Part shown: in pieces, positions 23,723 to 32,474 of the stretch
How the letters are laid out: each line of letters begins with the position of its first letter
Numbering within the stretch: position 1 is the stretch's first letter
Assembly (NCBI GenBank): GCA_039805565.1
Contig: JBDLTZ010000078.1
Coordinates: 1-39,572, forward strand
Origin: CALJIC01 sp039805565
Lineage (GTDB): Bacteria > Chloroflexota > Chloroflexia > Chloroflexales > Roseiflexaceae
DNA: 39,572 bases
Direction of reading: 5' to 3'
Made by a program: the position numbers and the translations under genes
Notes under the pieces: generated by a model
Database searches by the model: none
The model's input: the letters and a program-made list of their open reading frames with translations, nothing else
What the model was told of the DNA's origin: nothing

Positions 23723-25240
23723 ATGCTCGCTAAGGTCCGCAGCTGCGCCGTGATTGGCCTGGAGGGGGTGCTCGTCGAGGTCGAGGTGGATATCGCACAG
23801 GGGCTCCCGGCGTTCGCCGTGGTGGGGCTCGGCGACGCCGCCGTGCAGGAGAGTAAGGAGCGCGTCCGGGCGGCGATCAAGAACTCGGGCGCGACGTTCC
23901 CTATGAAGCGCATCACCGCCAACCTCGCCCCGGCCGACCTCCGCAAGGCCGGGCCGTCCTACGACCTCCCGATCGCCCTCGGGCTGCTGATGGCCTCGGG
24001 GCAGCTGGCCGGCGAGCTCGGCGGCGCGGCCTTCATCGGTGAGCTTGGGCTCGACGGGGCGCTGCGCCACGTGGACGGCGTGCTGCCGATGGTGGCGGTG
24101 GCCCGCGAGTGCGGCGTCGGCACGGTCTACGTCCCCTACGAGGACGCCCCCGAGGCCGCGCTGGTGGACGGGATGACTATCGTGCCGGTGCGAACTCTGG
24201 GCGACCTGGCTTCCCACGTGGCTGGCGAGCGCCCGCTGGCGGCCTACCTCTCCGCCGCGCGCTTCGACGAGGCGACGCCCGCCTACCCGGTGGACTTCGC
24301 CCACGTCCGCGGCCAGGAGCACGTCAAGCGCGCGCTCGAGGTGGCGGCAGCTGGTGGCCACAACATCGCGATGACCGGCAGCCCAGGCGCCGGCAAGACC
24401 CTCATGGCCCGCGCGCTGGTCTCCATCCTGCCGCCCATGTCGCTCGACGAGGCCCTCGAGGTGACGAAGATCTACAGCGTCGGCGGGCAGCTGCCGAAGG
24501 ACACCCCGCTCGTGCGGCAGCGCCCGTTCTGCGCCCCCCACCACACCACCTCGCTCGCCGGGCTCGTGGGCGGCGGCAATAGCCGCGTCAAGCCCGGGAT
24601 GTGCTCGCTCGCCCACCGCGGCGTGCTGTTCCTCGACGAGCTACCGGAGTTCGGCTCCAAGCTCGATGTACTGCGCCAGCCGCTTGAGGACCGAACCGTG
24701 ACGATCAGCCGCGCCCACGGCAGCATGAGCTTCCCGGCGTCCTTCATGCTGGTGGCGGCGCAGAACCCGTGCGTCTGCGGCTGGCACGGCGACCCCGAGC
24801 GCGGCTGCACCTGCACCCCTGCCGCCGTCACCCGCTACCAGCGCCGCGTCTCCGGGCCGCTGCTGGACCGCATTGACATCCACGTGGAGGTGCCGCGCAT
24901 CCAGTACGAGAAGCTCAGCGCGGATCGCCCTGCCGAGACGTCGGAGGCGGTGCGCGCGCGCGTGGTGGCTGCTCGCGAGCGACAGACCCGCCGGCTGCGC
25001 GGAACCCGCCTCACCTGCAACGCCGAGATGGGCTCCTCGGAGATCCCGCGCCACTGCGCCCTCGACGGGGCCGGGCAGCGGCTCATGCAGGCCGCCATGC
25101 GCCAGCTCAGCCTCTCGGCACGCGGCTACCACCGTGTGCTCAAGCTCGCCCGCACCATCGCCGACCTCGCCGCCTGCGACCAGATCGGCCCCGCGCACCT
25201 GGCCGAGGCGCTCCAGTACCGCCCGCGCCGGACGGAGTGA
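23723..25240 (+). CDS. comM: ComM/YifB-family AAA+ ATPase (Mg-chelatase-like)
   Basis: A 505-residue ComM homologue: a hexameric helicase that promotes branch migration during natural transformation. N-terminal domain (about 1-190): VRSCAVIGLEGVLVEVEVDIAQGLPAFAVVGLGDAAVQESKERVRAAIKNSG and NLAPADLRKAGPSYDLPIALG. AAA+ core (about 195-400): Walker A GSPGAGKTLMAR, Walker B VLFLDELPEF, and the four-cysteine stretch NPCVCGWHGDPERGCTC. C-terminal YifB domain: LSARGYHRVLKLARTIADLA. A good ribosome binding site precedes the ATG. Stand-alone gene; no other competence gene is near. Confidence 0.93.
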   Translation: MLAKVRSCAVIGLEGVLVEVEVDIAQGLPAFAVVGLGDAAVQESKERVRAAIKNSGATFPMKRITANLAPADLRKAGPSYDLPIALGLLMASGQLAGELGGAAFIGELGLDGALRHVDGVLPMVAVARECGVGTVYVPYEDAPEAALVDGMTIVPVRTLGDLASHVAGERPLAAYLSAARFDEATPAYPVDFAHVRGQEHVKRALEVAAAGGHNIAMTGSPGAGKTLMARALVSILPPMSLDEALEVTKIYSVGGQLPKDTPLVRQRPFCAPHHTTSLAGLVGGGNSRVKPGMCSLAHRGVLFLDELPEFGSKLDVLRQPLEDRTVTISRAHGSMSFPASFMLVAAQNPCVCGWHGDPERGCTCTPAAVTRYQRRVSGPLLDRIDIHVEVPRIQYEKLSADRPAETSEAVRARVVAARERQTRRLRGTRLTCNAEMGSSEIPRHCALDGAGQRLMQAAMRQLSLSARGYHRVLKLARTIADLAACDQIGPAHLAEALQYRPRRTE

Positions 25241-25348
25241 GCGCCGCGCTCAGGGGCGAGGCGGGTGCAGCGAGTGATTCGAGCACCACGTGACGCGGCG
25301 GGCGACCGCACCGCGGGTGCTCGCGGGGCACTGAAGTGGATAATAATC

Positions 25349-26335
25349 CTACTCCTCGTCGCGCCGCCCGTCGTAGGCGGCCTCGCGGAGGCCCTTCAGG
25401 TAGCCGATCGCGAACAGCCGCCCCATCGCCTCGTAGCCGGGGTTACTGTTGTTCTCACCCGCCATCGTCGGCACGTGGTCGGGCCGCAGCACCCCCTCGA
25501 AGCCCACCTCGCGGTAAGCCCGGAGGCAGGCCAGCAGGTCGGTCGGGCCGTCGTCGTGGAAGGTCTCGTGGAACTTCTCGCGGGTGCCGCGCACATCGCG
25601 CATGTGCACGAAGAAGATCTTGCCCTGGCGGCCGAAGTGCCGGATCACTGCCGGGAGGTCGTCGGTCATGAGCGCGAAGTTGCCCTGGCAGAGCGTGATA
25701 CCATTGACAGGGCTAGGTGCCATGTCAAGCAGGCGCTGGTAGTTCTCCACGCTGCGCATGATCCGGCCCACGCCCCGGATCGGGGAGAGCGGCGGGTCAT
25801 CGGGGTGCATCGCAAGCTGGACGCCGGCCTTCTCGGCCACGGGCAGCACGCGCTGCAAGAAGTACTGCAGGTTCTCCCAGAGGGCGTCCTCGGAGATCTC
25901 GCCGAGCTCCACCACCGGTGCGTTGACCATCTGGGAGTGGTCATAGCCGGAGACCAGCGCGCCGCCGCGGGTGGGGATGGACATCGAGGTGCGCATCCAG
26001 TTGAAGCTGGACATCCATTCGTAGCACCACACCTTGATGCCGAGGCGGCCCATGTTATCGAGCAGCTTGCAGACGACATCGATCTCCTCGTCGCGCCCCT
26101 CGAGACCGCGCTTGGCGCGCTCGAGCGGCGGGCGGCTCTCGATGACGGCCAGGGTGAAGCCGCCATCCTCGTAGCGCTGCTTCATACGCAGGAGCGGCAT
26201 GTAGTCCCACGGCTGCTCGTCGCCGCGGGTTTCGCCGAAGGGGATGGCGCCGACGGCGTATTTCACGCCGCACTGGTGTACGAGCGTCCAGAGATTCGAC
26301 GGCGTGGGGGCGAGATACTCGGCAATTTTGATCAT
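25349..26335 (-). CDS. uxuA: Mannonate dehydratase
   Basis: A 328-residue UxuA (D-mannonate to 2-keto-3-deoxygluconate, metal-dependent TIM barrel), a step of glucuronate catabolism. Characteristic parts are AIPFGETRGDEQPWDY, VIESRPPLERAKRG, VQLAMHPDDPP, ITLCQGNFALM (metal-binding Cys), FFVHMRDVRGT and the C-terminal VLRPDHVPTMAGENNSNPGYEAMGRLFAIGYLKGL. The start at 26335 (MIKIAEYL) has AAGAGGT 9 nt upstream. It lies 108 bp after the FtsX-type permease, on the same strand as the opp block; common regulation with the transporter is possible but not shown. Other uronate genes are absent. Confidence 0.92.
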   Translation of the reverse strand: MIKIAEYLAPTPSNLWTLVHQCGVKYAVGAIPFGETRGDEQPWDYMPLLRMKQRYEDGGFTLAVIESRPPLERAKRGLEGRDEEIDVVCKLLDNMGRLGIKVWCYEWMSSFNWMRTSMSIPTRGGALVSGYDHSQMVNAPVVELGEISEDALWENLQYFLQRVLPVAEKAGVQLAMHPDDPPLSPIRGVGRIMRSVENYQRLLDMAPSPVNGITLCQGNFALMTDDLPAVIRHFGRQGKIFFVHMRDVRGTREKFHETFHDDGPTDLLACLRAYREVGFEGVLRPDHVPTMAGENNSNPGYEAMGRLFAIGYLKGLREAAYDGRRDEE

Positions 26336-26392
26336 GGATGTGACCTCTTGATATGGGGCCTGCGGCCCCCCAGTGAATACAGGAAGAGACAC

Positions 26393-26419
26393 GTGTGGAA
26401 GGGCTACGCCCCACCACAC
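26393..26419 (-). terminator. Hairpin after the FtsX-type permease gene
   Basis: GTGTGG (26393-26398) pairs with CCACAC (26414-26419), and inside it GGGC (26401-26404) with GCCC (26408-26411). It lies 25 bp beyond the permease stop and before uxuA. No T-tract. A second GGGGCC-TGC-GGCCCC hairpin lies at about 26355-26369. Confidence 0.4.
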
Positions 26420-26443
26420 CTCCCGGCTGTGGCTTCTCGTATG

Positions 26444-29386
26444 TTACACCGTCTCCCCAAGCTTGACTGCCTGGAAGAGCTGGAAGCGCCGCAACAGTGC
26501 CAGCATGACCGCCACGCCGGCCACGAGCAGGATGCCGAACACCAGGTAGATCAGCCAGATCTGCTCCCAGGCGATCTCAACCTGGAATGGCGGGATCTGC
26601 GCCCGCGGGTCGTCGCGCACGTGCATGAAGGGGATGAACAGCATGCTCGCCGTGACGCCCACCAGCGTGCCAGCCACCATGCCGCCGGCGAGCACCAGGG
26701 CCTGCTCGGCGGCCAGGAGCGTGCCGAGCTGCGGCGACGAAAGGCCGATCGCGCGCATGGTGCCGAGCTCGACGAAGCGGCGCTGAAACGAGAGCGCGGC
26801 GTAGATCAGGAAGCCGATCGCCGTCAGCGTCGCCGCGCCGATGAACCCCACCGAGAGCAGCCCGAACAGCCCCTGGCGCTCGGGCCGGCCGCGCTCGGCC
26901 GCCAGGATCTGCGGCGCGAAGTCCTTGGTGATGGTGTTGAGCCCCAGCTCGATCTCACCGCGGCGGATGTCGGCCCGCGTCACGCCCTCGTCCACCCGCA
27001 GCCAGACCTCATACGGGTACTGGCCGCCCTGCTGCTCGACGGCGTAGTCCAGGTTGCCGATCAGCAGCGGCCCATCGCCCGGGTAGGCGGTGGGGAACAT
27101 GTCGACGAAGCCGACGACCACCATCGGCACGTCCACCGCCGCGCCGAGGTCGCTCAGCTGCACCACGAGGCGGTCGCCCAGCCGCAGCCCGGTCGTGGAA
27201 GCGAAGTCGTGGCCCACCAATACGCCGGCCGGGTCGTCGGCCAGCCGGTTCATCAGCTCCCCGAGCGACTCAGCGGCGTAGTCGTCACGCCAGCGCACCA
27301 CATCGGGGAGCTGGGCGCGGTCCACGCCCAGGAACTGCGCCTCGCTACGGGTGCTGCCCACCACCACCTCGACGGTGCTGCGCGAGACGCGCGTCGCGGC
27401 CCGCACGCCGGAGATGGTGCGATACTCATCCACTGGCAGGAACAGCCACGAGGCGGCCCGAACCGCGCTCTGTCCCTGGCCCCCGCCGCTCTCCTGTGGC
27501 ATGCCGACGGCCGTGCCCGCGCCCACGCCCGAGCCGTCGCTCTGGCCCGCACCGCCACCGGTGCCGCCGTCGATGACGCGCAGGTCGCCGCCCACCAGGT
27601 GGTTGACGCGCTCGGCGAGGTGGTGATCGAGTGTGCGGGCCATCGAGGCGGTGAACGAGGCCAGGCCGAGGGTGAGGGTGAGGAGCAGCAGCGGGCCGGT
27701 GTAGGCGCCCGCAGCACGCGCCAGATAGCGGGCGGCCATGACCAGCGCCACCCCCGGGAGCCAGCCGGCGACCCACGCCACGGCGCGGGCGAGCAGCGGG
27801 AAGAAGCGCACGGCCAGAAGGCCGCAGCCCCAGATGAAGAGCGTTGGCGTGAGCAGCAGCAGCGGGTCACCGAAGGGGTCGCCGCGGACGCCGCCGATCC
27901 CGGGACCGGCCACCGCGCCCACCAGCGCGAGCTGCGTGTAGCCGTAGGCAGAGACCGCCAGGAGCAGCAGGTCGGCGTAGGCGCGCTGCCATAACGGGCG
28001 GGCGGGGCCGCGGCGGCGCTTAAACGAGACGATCGTGTAGCGCGCGGCGCCGAGCGCGGGGATCACGCAGGCCAGCACCAGTAGGGCCAGCATCTGCCAG
28101 CCGCGCCGCACAGCCTCGGGGGTGAGCTCAATCGGCAGCGGCTCACCCGGGATGAACTGCAGGAAGGAGCGCGTCCAGGTCATGGCGAGCGCGGCGCCCT
28201 GCCCCACGAGCAGCGCCAGGCCGAGAGCCGCAAGCCCCACCACGACGCCCTCGAGGGCGTAGATCACCAGCACCTGCCCTTGCGAGGCGCCGCGCGAGCG
28301 GAGGGTGGCGATCTCGCCGCTCTGGCGCTGCACCACCAGCCCGGCCACCAGCATCACGAAGTACGCCATCAGGCCGAGCACCGGGATGCTCAGCACCGTC
28401 AGGAGCGTCGTCAGGCGGTCTACCCGCTCCTGATGTGCGTCGAGCAGCCCGACCGGCGACGTATCGAGCTGCACGCCCGGCAGCGCGGCGTCGGCCTGCT
28501 CCAGGCTGCGCTCGATGGAGGCGCGCACCGTGACGACCTCGCCTGAGCGCACGCCGCTGCCGTCCATGGTCAGGTACCAGGCGGCCACGAAGAGCAGGGC
28601 CGGGTTGCGGGCCTGCGCCGCGACGAAGCTCTCCTCGGTGGTCAGCAGCGTCTCGACGAAGGTGGCGGGCGGGTAGATCCAGTACGGGTCGGCCGGGTCG
28701 CGCGGGCGCCAGACCCCCGCCACACGCACCTCGACGTCGTCGGCGGGGCCGCGTGCGGCGCCCCGGATCGTGTAGACGTCACCCACCTGGAGGCCGAGCT
28801 TGCCGGCGAGCGTCTCGGAGACCAGCGTCTCGGCAGGGAGCGTGCCGGGCACGGGCATCGCGCCGTCGAGCAGGTCGACGGCCGGCTCGAGGCCGGTGAG
28901 GAACGCCAGATTGACGCGCGTGAGCGGCTGGTCAGGCACGCCGGGGGCATAGATCGCCAGCTTCTCCGAGGCGCCGTAGCGCACGCGGTCGGTCATGGGC
29001 ATGCCGAGGGTCTGCGCCACGGGGCCGGCGAAGTACGCTTCGGCGGCGCGGTACTCCTCCCAGGAGAGCGGGCCGTGCTGGGCGCTGAGGTAGCGGTAGA
29101 CCATTGCGAAGGGCGGTCGGGTGGTGCCCAGTTCGCCCTCCGTGACCTCCGTGCGCAGCACCTGGTAGCCCACTGCCTCGGCGTAGACCGGGATGCTCAC
29201 CACGATGGCGATAGCGGTGACGAAGCCGGCGGCCACCGTCAGCGTTAGCGCCAGGTGGTTCCAGAGCCGGCGCGCCGCCACGCGCGCCAGAGCCAGTGGG
29301 GCCAGGGGCGGCCGCCTCTGCACGCCCACGCGCACGCCCGAGGGCGAGAGCGGCGCGGGCGTGCCGGCTGTCGGCTGAGTCGTCAT
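26444..29386 (-). CDS. FtsX/MacB-type ABC transporter permease (large, ATPase not adjacent)
   Basis: A 980-residue permease of the MacB/LolC/FtsX superfamily. The start at 29386 (MTTQPTAG) has a modest AAGG site. An N-terminal transmembrane segment (about 40-70) precedes a large extracytoplasmic region (MacB periplasmic-core-like). A central membrane block (about 340-560) contains the first FtsX domain and extra helices. A second extracytoplasmic domain follows, with a Gly/Ser-rich low-complexity stretch (about 585-625), then the C-terminal FtsX domain FQRRFVELGTMRAIGLSSPQLGTLLAAEQA (about 865-970). It is twice a typical permease, i.e. two FtsX units fused. No MacB-type ATPase gene is adjacent; the neighbouring ATPases belong to the Opp family. 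Likely role: lipoprotein, peptide or drug export, unresolved. Confidence 0.85.
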   Translation of the reverse strand: MTTQPTAGTPAPLSPSGVRVGVQRRPPLAPLALARVAARRLWNHLALTLTVAAGFVTAIAIVVSIPVYAEAVGYQVLRTEVTEGELGTTRPPFAMVYRYLSAQHGPLSWEEYRAAEAYFAGPVAQTLGMPMTDRVRYGASEKLAIYAPGVPDQPLTRVNLAFLTGLEPAVDLLDGAMPVPGTLPAETLVSETLAGKLGLQVGDVYTIRGAARGPADDVEVRVAGVWRPRDPADPYWIYPPATFVETLLTTEESFVAAQARNPALLFVAAWYLTMDGSGVRSGEVVTVRASIERSLEQADAALPGVQLDTSPVGLLDAHQERVDRLTTLLTVLSIPVLGLMAYFVMLVAGLVVQRQSGEIATLRSRGASQGQVLVIYALEGVVVGLAALGLALLVGQGAALAMTWTRSFLQFIPGEPLPIELTPEAVRRGWQMLALLVLACVIPALGAARYTIVSFKRRRGPARPLWQRAYADLLLLAVSAYGYTQLALVGAVAGPGIGGVRGDPFGDPLLLLTPTLFIWGCGLLAVRFFPLLARAVAWVAGWLPGVALVMAARYLARAAGAYTGPLLLLTLTLGLASFTASMARTLDHHLAERVNHLVGGDLRVIDGGTGGGAGQSDGSGVGAGTAVGMPQESGGGQGQSAVRAASWLFLPVDEYRTISGVRAATRVSRSTVEVVVGSTRSEAQFLGVDRAQLPDVVRWRDDYAAESLGELMNRLADDPAGVLVGHDFASTTGLRLGDRLVVQLSDLGAAVDVPMVVVGFVDMFPTAYPGDGPLLIGNLDYAVEQQGGQYPYEVWLRVDEGVTRADIRRGEIELGLNTITKDFAPQILAAERGRPERQGLFGLLSVGFIGAATLTAIGFLIYAALSFQRRFVELGTMRAIGLSSPQLGTLLAAEQALVLAGGMVAGTLVGVTASMLFIPFMHVRDDPRAQIPPFQVEIAWEQIWLIYLVFGILLVAGVAVMLALLRRFQLFQAVKLGETV

Positions 29387-29410
29387 GGGTATACCTTGCC
29401 GCCAAAGGAT

Positions 29411-29445
29411 GAACGCTGAACGCTGAACGCTGAACGCTGAACGCT
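29411..29445. repeat. Five tandem copies of GAACGCT
   Basis: A perfect 7-bp x 5 array in the 109-bp gap between oppF and the FtsX-type permease (both minus strand), ending 25 bp upstream of the permease start. Same period as the AGTGCTG array at 1063-1090 but a different unit. Confidence 0.9.
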
Positions 29446-29495
29446 TGTGGCCGTCAGAACGTCGTACAGCATGTTCAACGCCTTTTTTCCTCGCT

Positions 29496-30536
29496 CTACG
29501 CTGGCTGGGAGGCCTGGGCGCCCGCGGCCGAGACAAGCCCGCCGAGCTCCTCGGGCGAGACCGTCGGTCCATCGAACAGGTAGCAGCTCACCGCGTGTTG
29601 CTCGCCGCTGCGGAAGAGCGGCGGGGCCTGCTCACGGCAGCGCGGCATCACGTAGGGGCAGCGCGGCGCGAAGCGGCACCCCTGACCCACAGCCGACTTA
29701 TCTCCCTCGCTCGCCACCACCTGGTCCTCGCCCCACTTGCGGTCGAGGTCGGGCCAGGGGATCGAGTCGATCAGCAGGCGGGTGTAGGGGTGCTTCGGCT
29801 CACTGATCACCGTATCGGCGGCGCCGGCCTCCATCGTGCCGCCGCGGTAGAGCACCACGGCCGAGTCGCTCACGTGGTAGGCGGTGGCGAGGTCGTGCGT
29901 GATGTAGACGATCGAGATGCCGTACTCCTGGTTGAGCTTGCGGAGGCTCTCCAGGATGGTGGCGCGCAGCGAGGCATCCACCATCGACACCGGCTCGTCG
30001 GCGATGATCACGCGTGGCTTGAGCAGCAGCGCGCGGGCCACGACGATGCGCTGGCGCTGGCCGCCGGAGAGCTGGTGCGGGTAGCGGCCGAGCGTCTCCT
30101 CGGGGCGCAGGCCCACGCCGCGCAGCGCCTCCTCCATCAGCTCGCGGGCGGCGGCGCGATTGCCGGCCAGCTGGAACTTCTCGATCGGCACGGTGAGCAC
30201 GTGGTCCACCGTGTAGAACGGGTTGTAGACCGCGAACGGGTCCTGGAAGATCGCCTGCACCTCGCGGCGGAAGCTCAGCTGCTCAGCGCGCGAGAGCTTG
30301 CGGACATCCTTGCCGCGGTAGAGCACCTCGCCGCTGGTGGGGGCGAGGAAGCCCATCATCAGCGACTTCAGCGTGGTCTTCCCGCTCCCGCTCTCGCCCA
30401 CCACCGCCATGATGGACGAGGCGTTCTCCTCGATACGGAGCGACATGTTCTCGAGCGCCACGGTGCCGCCACCGCGGCCGAACATGCCGCCGCCGTAAAC
30501 CTTTGTTACATTGCGCAGCTCAAGAAGCGGCGTCAT
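29496..30536 (-). CDS. oppF: Oligopeptide-type ABC transporter ATP-binding protein (OppF/DppF)
   Basis: A 346-residue cytoplasmic ATPase with Walker A GESGSGKTT, Q-loop region VQAIFQDPFAVYNPF, signature LSGGQRQRIVVAR, Walker B VIIADEP and the C-terminal oligopeptide-transporter region with CRFAPRCPYVMPRC, the iron-sulfur-like cysteine cluster of the Opp/Dpp ATPases. After Walker B it reads PVSMVDASLRA rather than the enteric PVSALDVSIQ, a variant seen in other phyla. The ATG at 30536 is chosen because GAGGGA lies 6 nt before it, too close to the GTG at 30542. It is 10 nt after oppD. Powers uptake with OppD. Confidence 0.93.
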   Translation of the reverse strand: MTPLLELRNVTKVYGGGMFGRGGGTVALENMSLRIEENASSIMAVVGESGSGKTTLKSLMMGFLAPTSGEVLYRGKDVRKLSRAEQLSFRREVQAIFQDPFAVYNPFYTVDHVLTVPIEKFQLAGNRAAARELMEEALRGVGLRPEETLGRYPHQLSGGQRQRIVVARALLLKPRVIIADEPVSMVDASLRATILESLRKLNQEYGISIVYITHDLATAYHVSDSAVVLYRGGTMEAGAADTVISEPKHPYTRLLIDSIPWPDLDRKWGEDQVVASEGDKSAVGQGCRFAPRCPYVMPRCREQAPPLFRSGEQHAVSCYLFDGPTVSPEELGGLVSAAGAQASQPA

Positions 30537-30546
30537 CGGCACTCCC

Positions 30547-31563
30547 TCACACAGATTGCTGCTGGGCTGGGACGCGGTCTACGAGCTCCACCGGCGCGGC
30601 GCCGCCCTCGTACAGGTGGCACGAGGCGTAGCGGCCGGGGCGCACCTCGCGCAGCTGCGGCGCGCGCTCGCGGCAGACCGTGGTGGCGCTCGGGCAGCGC
30701 GGGTGAAACAGGCAGCCCTGCGGCAGCTTCAGCAGCGACGGCGGCAGGCCGGGGATGCCGCGGAAGGTCCCCTTGGCCTTGAGGCTGGGCAGACTGCTGG
30801 TGAGCAGCTGCGTATACGGGTGGAGCGGCTCGGTGAAGACCCCCTCCACCGGGCTGAGCTCGGCGAGGCGGCCCGAGTACATCACCGCCAACCGGTCTAC
30901 GGCCTGGGCCATCAGGCCCATGTCGTGGCCGATCAAGATCAGCGAGACGCCGAGAGTCTGCTGGAGGCGGTTGATCGTCTCCATCACCTGGCGCTGCACC
31001 ACCACGTCGAGCGCGCTGGTGGGCTCGTCGGCGATGATCAGCTTGGGACGCATGGCGATCGCGATCGCGATGCAGACGCGCTGCTTCATACCGCCCGAGA
31101 GCTCGTGGGGGTACATGCTGGCCACCTGGGGGCGCAGCTCGACAGACTCGAGCACCTCGCGCACGCGCTCCTCGCGCTGCTGCTGCGTCATGACGCCGGG
31201 GTGGTCCTGCATGCCGTCCAGAATCTGGTCGCGCACCCGCAGCACCGGGTTGAGCGAGTTCATGGCGCCCTGGGGGATCATGCTGATCGTGTTGAGGCGG
31301 GTGCGGCGCATCTCCTCATCGGAGAGCTTGAGCACGTCCACCCCGTCCACCAGCATCTCGTCGGCCATCACGCGCCCGGGCGGCTTGATCATCCGCATCA
31401 GGGCCAGCGCCATGGTGGACTTGCCGGAGCCGGACTCGCCCACGAGGCCCAGGCGGACGCCCGGTTCGAGGTTCAGGTCGACCCCGTCCACCGCCTGGAC
31501 CTTCCCGCGGTCGGTGTGGTACTGGACGCGCAGATTCTTGATCTGCAGGACGTAGTTGCTCAC
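30547..31563 (-). CDS. oppD: Oligopeptide-type ABC transporter ATP-binding protein (OppD/DppD)
   Basis: A 338-residue ATPase: Walker A GESGSGKSTMALAL, Q-loop SMIPQGAMNSLNP, signature LSGGMKQRVCIAIA, Walker B LIIADEPTSALDV, then the C-terminal CLFHPRCPSATTVC cysteine cluster. The GTG at 31563 (SNYVLQIKNLRVQY) overlaps the oppC stop (GTGA) and has GGAGGG upstream, so translation is coupled. All catalytic residues are present. Confidence 0.94.
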   Translation of the reverse strand: MSNYVLQIKNLRVQYHTDRGKVQAVDGVDLNLEPGVRLGLVGESGSGKSTMALALMRMIKPPGRVMADEMLVDGVDVLKLSDEEMRRTRLNTISMIPQGAMNSLNPVLRVRDQILDGMQDHPGVMTQQQREERVREVLESVELRPQVASMYPHELSGGMKQRVCIAIAIAMRPKLIIADEPTSALDVVVQRQVMETINRLQQTLGVSLILIGHDMGLMAQAVDRLAVMYSGRLAELSPVEGVFTEPLHPYTQLLTSSLPSLKAKGTFRGIPGLPPSLLKLPQGCLFHPRCPSATTVCRERAPQLREVRPGRYASCHLYEGGAAPVELVDRVPAQQQSV

Positions 31564-32459
31564 TCCACCCTCCGCACGCGCGGGTTGGCCAGCTCGTCCA
31601 GGCCGCTGGAGAGCAGGAACAGCCCGATGAACAGGATGATCAGGATCGAGATCGGGGCCATGACCCACCACCACAGGCCGCGCACGAAGGCCGTGTAGTA
31701 GATCACCCAGTAGATCGTCATGCCGAGCGTCGGCTCGCGCAGTGGGCCGAGCCCGAAGGCCTCGAGCCCGATCGACGCCAGCACGGCGGCTGTCACGGCG
31801 CCGACGAAGCTGGCCGCCAGGTAGGGCAGCAGGTTCGGCATCAGCTCGCGCACGATGATCTCAGGGCCGCTCATGCCGGAGAGGCGCGCCATGCTCACGA
31901 AGGGGCGCTCGCGCATGGTGAGCACCTGCGAGCGGATGGTGCGCGCGGGGTACATCCAGGCTAAGAGCGACACAATCAGCGCCATGCCCTCCACCGTCAT
32001 CTCCCCCTGGACCGATGAGGCGATCACCACGAGCACCAGGAAGCCCGGCACCGTGAGCAGCACATCCACTATCAGGCGGATAGCGTTGTCGATCATACCG
32101 CCGTAGTAGGCCGCCACGAAGCCGAGGATGGCGCCGAAGCCCACGCCGATCGCGCCAGCGATCAGGCCGATCCGGAGCGTCATGGGGGTGCCGATGATCA
32201 TCGCGGTGAACAGGTCGCGGCCCTGGCTGTCGGTACCGAAGGGGTGCTCCCACGAGGGGGCCTTGTTCACCGGCGCGGCCAGCGGGTAGGCGTTGTCGCG
32301 GTCCACCAGAAGCCCGCCGACGCCGGCGAACAGCAGCAGCCCCAGGAGCAGCACCAGACCCACCCCGAAGCTCGGGTTGCGACGAATGTACCGCCAGACC
32401 CCGCCGGCACGCTCGAGGAAGCGCGAGGGCGCGGGGGCGGTTCTCTCAACTGCAATCAT
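31560..32459 (-). CDS. oppC: Oligopeptide-type ABC transporter permease (OppC/DppC)
   Basis: A 299-residue inner-membrane permease. An N-terminal segment (FGVGLVLLLGLLLFAGVGGLLV) is followed by the HPFGTDSQGRDLFTAMIIGTPMTLRIGLIAG motif typical of OppC, then the five-helix transport domain with the cytoplasmic EAA loop near MARLSGMSGPEIIVRELMPNL. The C-terminus ends with a final helix (SILIILFIGLFLLSSGL) and DELANPRVRRVE. 15 nt after oppB. Confidence 0.94.
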   Translation of the reverse strand: MIAVERTAPAPSRFLERAGGVWRYIRRNPSFGVGLVLLLGLLLFAGVGGLLVDRDNAYPLAAPVNKAPSWEHPFGTDSQGRDLFTAMIIGTPMTLRIGLIAGAIGVGFGAILGFVAAYYGGMIDNAIRLIVDVLLTVPGFLVLVVIASSVQGEMTVEGMALIVSLLAWMYPARTIRSQVLTMRERPFVSMARLSGMSGPEIIVRELMPNLLPYLAASFVGAVTAAVLASIGLEAFGLGPLREPTLGMTIYWVIYYTAFVRGLWWWVMAPISILIILFIGLFLLSSGLDELANPRVRRVE

Positions 32460-32474
32460 GCCTTGCTCCGGGGG

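Noticed and set aside
25265..27994. 909-codon plus-strand frame across uxuA and the FtsX-type permease
   Set aside because: Antisense to two clearly recognisable genes, low-complexity composition, no family features.
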